From positions 1 to 7,241 of the forward strand of contig CALVTV010000008.1 of NCBI GenBank assembly GCA_944363005.1: a stretch of DNA of 7,241 nucleotides, read 5' to 3'. This stretch comes from an uncultured Clostridia bacterium (GTDB lineage: Bacteria; Bacillota; Clostridia; Christensenellales; Aristaeellaceae). This document shows, piece after piece, positions 5,320 to 7,241 of the stretch. The translations under genes were made by a program, and so were the position numbers. Under the pieces are notes generated by a model. The model did no database searches. It had not been told where the DNA came from and saw only the letters and a program-made list of their open reading frames with translations. Numbering within the stretch: the stretch's first letter is position 1; each line of letters begins with the position of its first letter.

Positions 5320-7241
5320 TTAATAGCTGAGGCCGAAACCGGAGACATAGAGGTTGCCGTCCGCATCCTTGTAGGCATAGCTGCCGGACGGGGACTGCGC
5401 CAGAACCTCAGGATCCATGTACTGATCCTTGTCGTAGCCCGGCACATCGTTCGGAGACGCACAGATCTCGTACACGTTGCCATCCTCGAGGGTCTGCTCC
5501 GTCAGAGCGATAACCTCTTCGCACGCGACCATGGTCACAGAGAGCTTGCCAGTCGGGTTGTAGTTGCCCAGCATGACGTCAACCTGCGCCTTGCGAGCGT
5601 TCTCGACAGATGCCGCAGAAGTGGTGTACTGCGCCAGCAGGCCATCACAGTACGGCTCGAGGTTGTCAAGAATCCACGGGCTGGTGCAAACGATGGTCGC
5701 GATGACCTTGCCGCCATTGCCATGGACGACTTCCGCGATTTCCGCGATCTCGTCCACATCTTCGAGCGTGGTCACTTCGATCTTTTCGCCAGTCTTCTCC
5801 TGGGAGCCAGTGCCGAACATCTCTTCGCTCGCCTTATCCATAGCGCGCTCGTCCACTTCGTAATCCTCCACCAGACTCAGCACCGCCTCGGACGGGCCAG
5901 CAGAAGTGGAGTTGGTCGCCTTGGGCTGCACGTACAGGTAAGCAACTTCGGCCTCTTCCTCGTCATCGACGATTTCAAAGCCCTGAGCCTCGAACAGCGC
6001 GGTCATCGCTTCGATGGTCGCATCATCTTCGCCCGTGCCAGTGAAGGAAGCGATGAAGAGCTTCGTGCCCGCATTGGCCTGCAGCGGCAGCGCACCTTCA
6101 TGGTTCTTCATCAGGACGGTGGCCTTCAGGTGCAGGTCATACGCCTGCTCGCTGGCCGTCGCCATGTTCGTAGCGCGAACCTCATCGGCCTTCTCGTAAT
6201 CGAGATAGGGGTTCTCGAAGAGGCCCTGCTTGAACAGCGCCGTCGCGCGGTTGATGTTCGCACGATCCAGATCCGCCTTATCCAGCAGGCCCGCAACAAC
6301 AGCGGAAGCGATACCTTCAGGATACAGCTCGCCGCCAATGGCGTCGGTGCCGGCCTGGATCAGCAGAGCATAGCGCTCAACGCCGGTGAGCGTCTCCACG
6401 CCGAAGGTCTGCGTGTTGGTGATACCGGAGTCGGAGTTCACAAATCCGTCGAAGCCCATCACATCGCGCAAGAGCGTGGTGATGATCTCCTCATTGTAAG
6501 CGGAGCCCAGCTCGTTGACTTTAACTTCGTGACCGCGATAGGTCTGCGTCACAGAGCGGGAATCCGACGTATCGCGGGAATAGCACGGCATGATCGCGCC
6601 AACACCCGCGTCAATGGCCGCCTGGAAGCCCACCAGCTGGTACTTCTCCAGAGAGCCCTCGGTCGGATACAGTCTCCACTGTCCCTGATACGTGTGAGAC
6701 TCGAAGCCGTTCTCAGCAGCACCGTCGCCCGGGAAGTGCTTGGCAGAGAGGACAACAGAGTTCTCGTTGACGCCCTCGGTGCCGTACTGATAGCCGTCAA
6801 CCAGCGCAGTGATGATGCCCGCAACGATGTCGGGGCGCTCGCCATAGGTGCCGGAGTTACGCGGCCAGCGCGGGTCGGTCACCAGGTCGATCTGCGGGCC
6901 ATACATGAAGATGATGCCCTGCGCACGCCACATCTGGCGATCGACCTCAGCATATTCCTTGATCGCGTCGAAGTTGCCATCGCCCAGCACCGCAGCCGCC
7001 ATGCCCAGAGAATCCGGGAAGCCGGCAGCGATCGGGTTGGAGATCAGGGTATACGGGATGACCGGGCTGCCGGTCTTGGAGGAATCCCATTCAATGATCT
7101 CGGTCGCCACGTTGGTCATCAGCGCCACAACAGAAGCGTCGTAGTTCAGACCGCCGCGATACACGCCCGCGCGCACCTTGCCAATGGTCAAAACCTGATC
7201 ATCCGCACCCGCAAAGCCGGAAGCAGAACGGTTGAACAGGG
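5320..7241 (-). CDS. Glycoside hydrolase family 3 protein (beta-glucosidase-like), 5' end outside window
   Basis: A retaining exo-acting beta-glycosidase by family; substrate cannot be told from sequence. The frame is open from the right edge (first full codon 7237-7239) to a TAA at 5320-5322, giving 639 visible residues; the TTG at 7189-7191 is not a real start. The N-terminal GH3 barrel shows DPRW-PRNSGTYGERP (visible 122 on, the family DPRWGR-x-ETxGEDP block), KHFPGDGAAENG (from 167) and GFDGFVNSDSGI, whose Asp (visible 270, codon 6430-6432) is the expected nucleophile. The C-terminal GH3 domain starts around ATVLMKNHEGALPL (about 372-385) and includes VMLGNYNPTGKLSVTM. The protein ends directly at GFGLSY, so the fibronectin-III-like tail of many GH3 enzymes is missing. 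Any signal peptide lies outside. Codon choice is strongly GC-ending, unlike mscS and glf by eye, which may mean high expression. Confidence 0.93.
   Translation of the reverse strand, partial: LFNRSASGFAGADDQVLTIGKVRAGVYRGGLNYDASVVALMTNVATEIIEWDSSKTGSPVIPYTLISNPIAAGFPDSLGMAAAVLGDGNFDAIKEYAEVDRQMWRAQGIIFMYGPQIDLVTDPRWPRNSGTYGERPDIVAGIITALVDGYQYGTEGVNENSVVLSAKHFPGDGAAENGFESHTYQGQWRLYPTEGSLEKYQLVGFQAAIDAGVGAIMPCYSRDTSDSRSVTQTYRGHEVKVNELGSAYNEEIITTLLRDVMGFDGFVNSDSGITNTQTFGVETLTGVERYALLIQAGTDAIGGELYPEGIASAVVAGLLDKADLDRANINRATALFKQGLFENPYLDYEKADEVRATNMATASEQAYDLHLKATVLMKNHEGALPLQANAGTKLFIASFTGTGEDDATIEAMTALFEAQGFEIVDDEEEAEVAYLYVQPKATNSTSAGPSEAVLSLVEDYEVDERAMDKASEEMFGTGSQEKTGEKIEVTTLEDVDEIAEIAEVVHGNGGKVIATIVCTSPWILDNLEPYCDGLLAQYTTSAASVENARKAQVDVMLGNYNPTGKLSVTMVACEEVIALTEQTLEDGNVYEICASPNDVPGYDKDQYMDPEVLAQSPSGSYAYKDADGNLYVSGFGLSY

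Noticed and set aside
7189..7191. TTG as the start of the GH3 gene
   Set aside because: The frame stays open to the window edge with sensible codons upstream (ending GADDQV before this point), and GH3 barrels start well before this segment. The gene is simply cut by the window.

Overview
The window looks like a chromosomal stretch from an anaerobic, fermentative Firmicute, most likely a Clostridia-class gut or digester bacterium. The reasons are a multisubunit [FeFe]-hydrogenase, sigma-A-type promoters with extended -10 boxes, strong Shine-Dalgarno sites, short intergenic gaps and U-tailed hairpin terminators. The lineage is an inference; there is no rRNA or marker gene in the window.

Left part, + strand (1-2100): the window opens inside the 3' end of hydB, the NADH/flavin subunit of an electron-bifurcating hydrogenase. 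After 20 nt comes a complete hydA/hndD-type catalytic subunit, ending at a strong hairpin that can serve both strands. HydB passes electrons between NAD(H), ferredoxin and HydA, which makes or uses H2. A HydC/HndA-like subunit would be expected upstream, outside the window.

Middle and right part, all on the - strand and so convergent with hydA. In transcription order from the right edge: (i) a 5'-truncated glycoside hydrolase family 3 gene (5320-7241) closed by a large branched terminator; (ii) a small exported protein with a SurA-N-like start (4463-5170); (iii) glf, UDP-galactopyranose mutase (3203-4324), with its own promoter and terminator; (iv) an MscS-family mechanosensitive channel (2173-2946) with its own promoter, sharing the hydA terminator. 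These look like separate housekeeping and cell-surface units (sugar hydrolysis, envelope protein handling, galactofuranose supply, osmotic protection), not one pathway.

The most noteworthy observations are two. First, HydA has Ser at the position aligned with the first cysteine ligand of the H-cluster [4Fe-4S] centre (motif TSCSPGW instead of TSCCPGW), while the proton-relay residues are all kept. Second, the mscS frame is interrupted by a TAA exactly where the family has a conserved aromatic residue; the same frame then continues for 15 family-like codons. I saw no defence system, CRISPR array, tRNA, rRNA or mobile element. I do not think this window holds an undescribed multi-gene system.
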